Assembly (NCBI GenBank): GCA_017651785.1
Contig: JAGCCD010000083.1
Location: 1 to 7,598, forward strand
Source: Bacteroidales bacterium
GTDB taxonomy: Bacteria > Bacteroidota > Bacteroidia > Bacteroidales > UBA932
Length of the DNA stretch: 7,598 nucleotides
Direction of reading: 5' to 3'
The notes under the pieces were generated by a model. The model made no database searches. It saw only the letters and a program-made list of their open reading frames with translations, and was not told the origin of the DNA. Position 1 is the stretch's first letter. Every line of letters starts with the position of its first letter. The position numbers were made by a program, and so were the translations under genes. This document shows positions 6,684 to 7,598 of the stretch, in pieces.

Positions 6684-7598
6684 CTATCTGCGGTGTTTGC
6701 GTCCGCCCCTCTTTCTGCCCCTCAGAACCTTGCTCCACACGGCAAAAGCGGCCAGCGCGACGATGAAAACGGCCACTACAACCATAGTGAGACCGTTGGC
6801 GTTGTCTCCCTTCACGCGGTTCCACATTTCCATGAGGGCGGGAGTGCGGTCACCCCAGTCATGCTCGATGGCGGAGCGCTCGATGGCGGACTTGTCGGGG
6901 TAACGGACAGGGTTCACGCGGGCAGAATCAACACCCGGGAAGAAGTAAGAGACGTCTACCGGAGGGAACTCCTCTTCCGTGAACTCCTCAAGCATCTCGG
7001 GAGCTGCGCAGGTAGTTACATAACCGGTCTCGTGGGTATTGCGGATCGCGACGTCGGGACGGCTCATAAAGTTGATCCAGTAGCTGGCGGCCTTGACGTT
7101 GCGTGCGTACTTGGGGATTACCCAGCCGTCGAACCAGGTGGTGAAGCCTTCCTTGGGAGTGGAATACCTGAGCTCCACTCCGTTGGGCGCCGCCTGCTCT
7201 GCGGTCCAGAGGCCGTCACCGCTCCAGTTGAGGCTTATCCATCCCCTCTCCTGCACCATCTGGTCCTTGCCGAAGTCGGCCTCCCAGCCTGCCACAAGGG
7301 GCTTGACGTCAGCCAGGAATGCCTCAACCTCGGCGAGGGACTTGTCAGACGAGTCAAGCATAAGCTCGTCAAGCGTGACGGTACCCTCTGCAAGTTCCTT
7401 CTGCCGCAGGTAGATGATAATCTGGGAAAATACGTCGCGGGCGGATTCCTTCATGAAAATCTTGCCCTCGAACTTGGGGTTGCGCAGGGCGTCCCAGGTC
7501 GATGCCTCTTCGTCTGTGACGTATTTGGCGTTGTAGATAAGGCCGGTGGTACCCCACATGTAGCCTACGGCATAATCGTTGGCGTTCTTGCCACCGCC
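6684..7598 (-). CDS. PotD-like spermidine/putrescine ABC transporter binding domain, C-terminal part, with membrane anchor
   Basis: Partial gene; its 5' end lies beyond base 7598. The frame stays open past the ATG at 7559 (G-G-G-K-N-A-N-D-Y-A-V-G-Y precedes M-W-G-T-T-G-L), and that stretch matches the PotD region before W-G-T-T-G, so 7559 is not the start. Counting from Met at 7559, PotD-like landmarks are W-D-A-L-R-N-P-K-F-E-G-K (22-33), E-S-A-R-D-V-F (38-44), W112, W142-F-D144 and A-x-x-W-I-N-F-x-x-R-P-D-V-A (158-171). The binding domain captures polyamines in the periplasm. Unusually, it is followed by a hydrophobic helix (about 257-277) and a basic tail ending R-G-G-R-K-H-R-R. Against E. 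coli PotD recalled from memory, the Asp168 position appears to be Ser39, while Glu171, Trp255 and Asp257 correspond to Asp42, Trp142 and Asp144. The gene may be a fusion with the permease subunit upstream, as known in some bacteria. Ligand is inferred. Confidence 0.83.
   Translation of the reverse strand, partial: GGGKNANDYAVGYMWGTTGLIYNAKYVTDEEASTWDALRNPKFEGKIFMKESARDVFSQIIIYLRQKELAEGTVTLDELMLDSSDKSLAEVEAFLADVKPLVAGWEADFGKDQMVQERGWISLNWSGDGLWTAEQAAPNGVELRYSTPKEGFTTWFDGWVIPKYARNVKAASYWINFMSRPDVAIRNTHETGYVTTCAAPEMLEEFTEEEFPPVDVSYFFPGVDSARVNPVRYPDKSAIERSAIEHDWGDRTPALMEMWNRVKGDNANGLTMVVVAVFIVALAAFAVWSKVLRGRKRGGRKHRR

Overview
The window holds ordinary chromosomal housekeeping genes of a moderately GC-rich member of the Bacteroidota, most likely order Bacteroidales. 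The evidence is the Bacteroidota-style protein sequences (MurF, Tgt without zinc cysteines, the nucleoside permease type), two matches to the Bacteroidota -7 promoter consensus TAnnTTTG in the only divergent intergenic gap, and weak or absent Shine-Dalgarno sequences. Genus cannot be fixed from this sequence alone.

Layout. (1) Positions 2-541, + strand: the 3' part of the ribosome-assembly GTPase gene obg, overlapping by 22 bp a PAP2-family membrane phosphatase (520-1113). (2) Positions 1114-1255: a convergent gap holding a near-perfect 21-bp inverted repeat with a structured interior, which looks like a small dispersed or MITE-like element. (3) Positions 1256-4268, - strand: a tight three-gene operon read as nucleoside permease, dUTPase (dut), murF, with an ATGA stop/start overlap at both junctions. 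(4) Positions 4269-4355: a divergent control region with back-to-back TAnnTTTG boxes. (5) Positions 4356-6588, + strand: tgt (queuosine pathway) and, 4 bases later, an LptF/LptG-family lipopolysaccharide-export permease. (6) Positions 6589-6683: a convergent gap with a strong 16-pair hairpin whose T-rich tail serves the - strand. (7) Positions 6684-7598, - strand: the 3' part of a PotD-like polyamine-binding domain gene, unusual in ending with a transmembrane helix and an Arg/Lys-rich tail.

Together the genes cover ribosome biogenesis, tRNA modification, nucleotide salvage and dUTP sanitation, peptidoglycan precursor synthesis, lipid-phosphate hydrolysis, LPS export and polyamine uptake. Several belong to envelope biogenesis (MurF, PAP2, LptF/G). 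I find no phage, transposase, CRISPR, toxin-antitoxin or defence genes and no convincing new system. The points most worth a second look are the 1120-1235 inverted-repeat element, the membrane-anchored PotD-like C-terminus, and the missing zinc ligands in Tgt.
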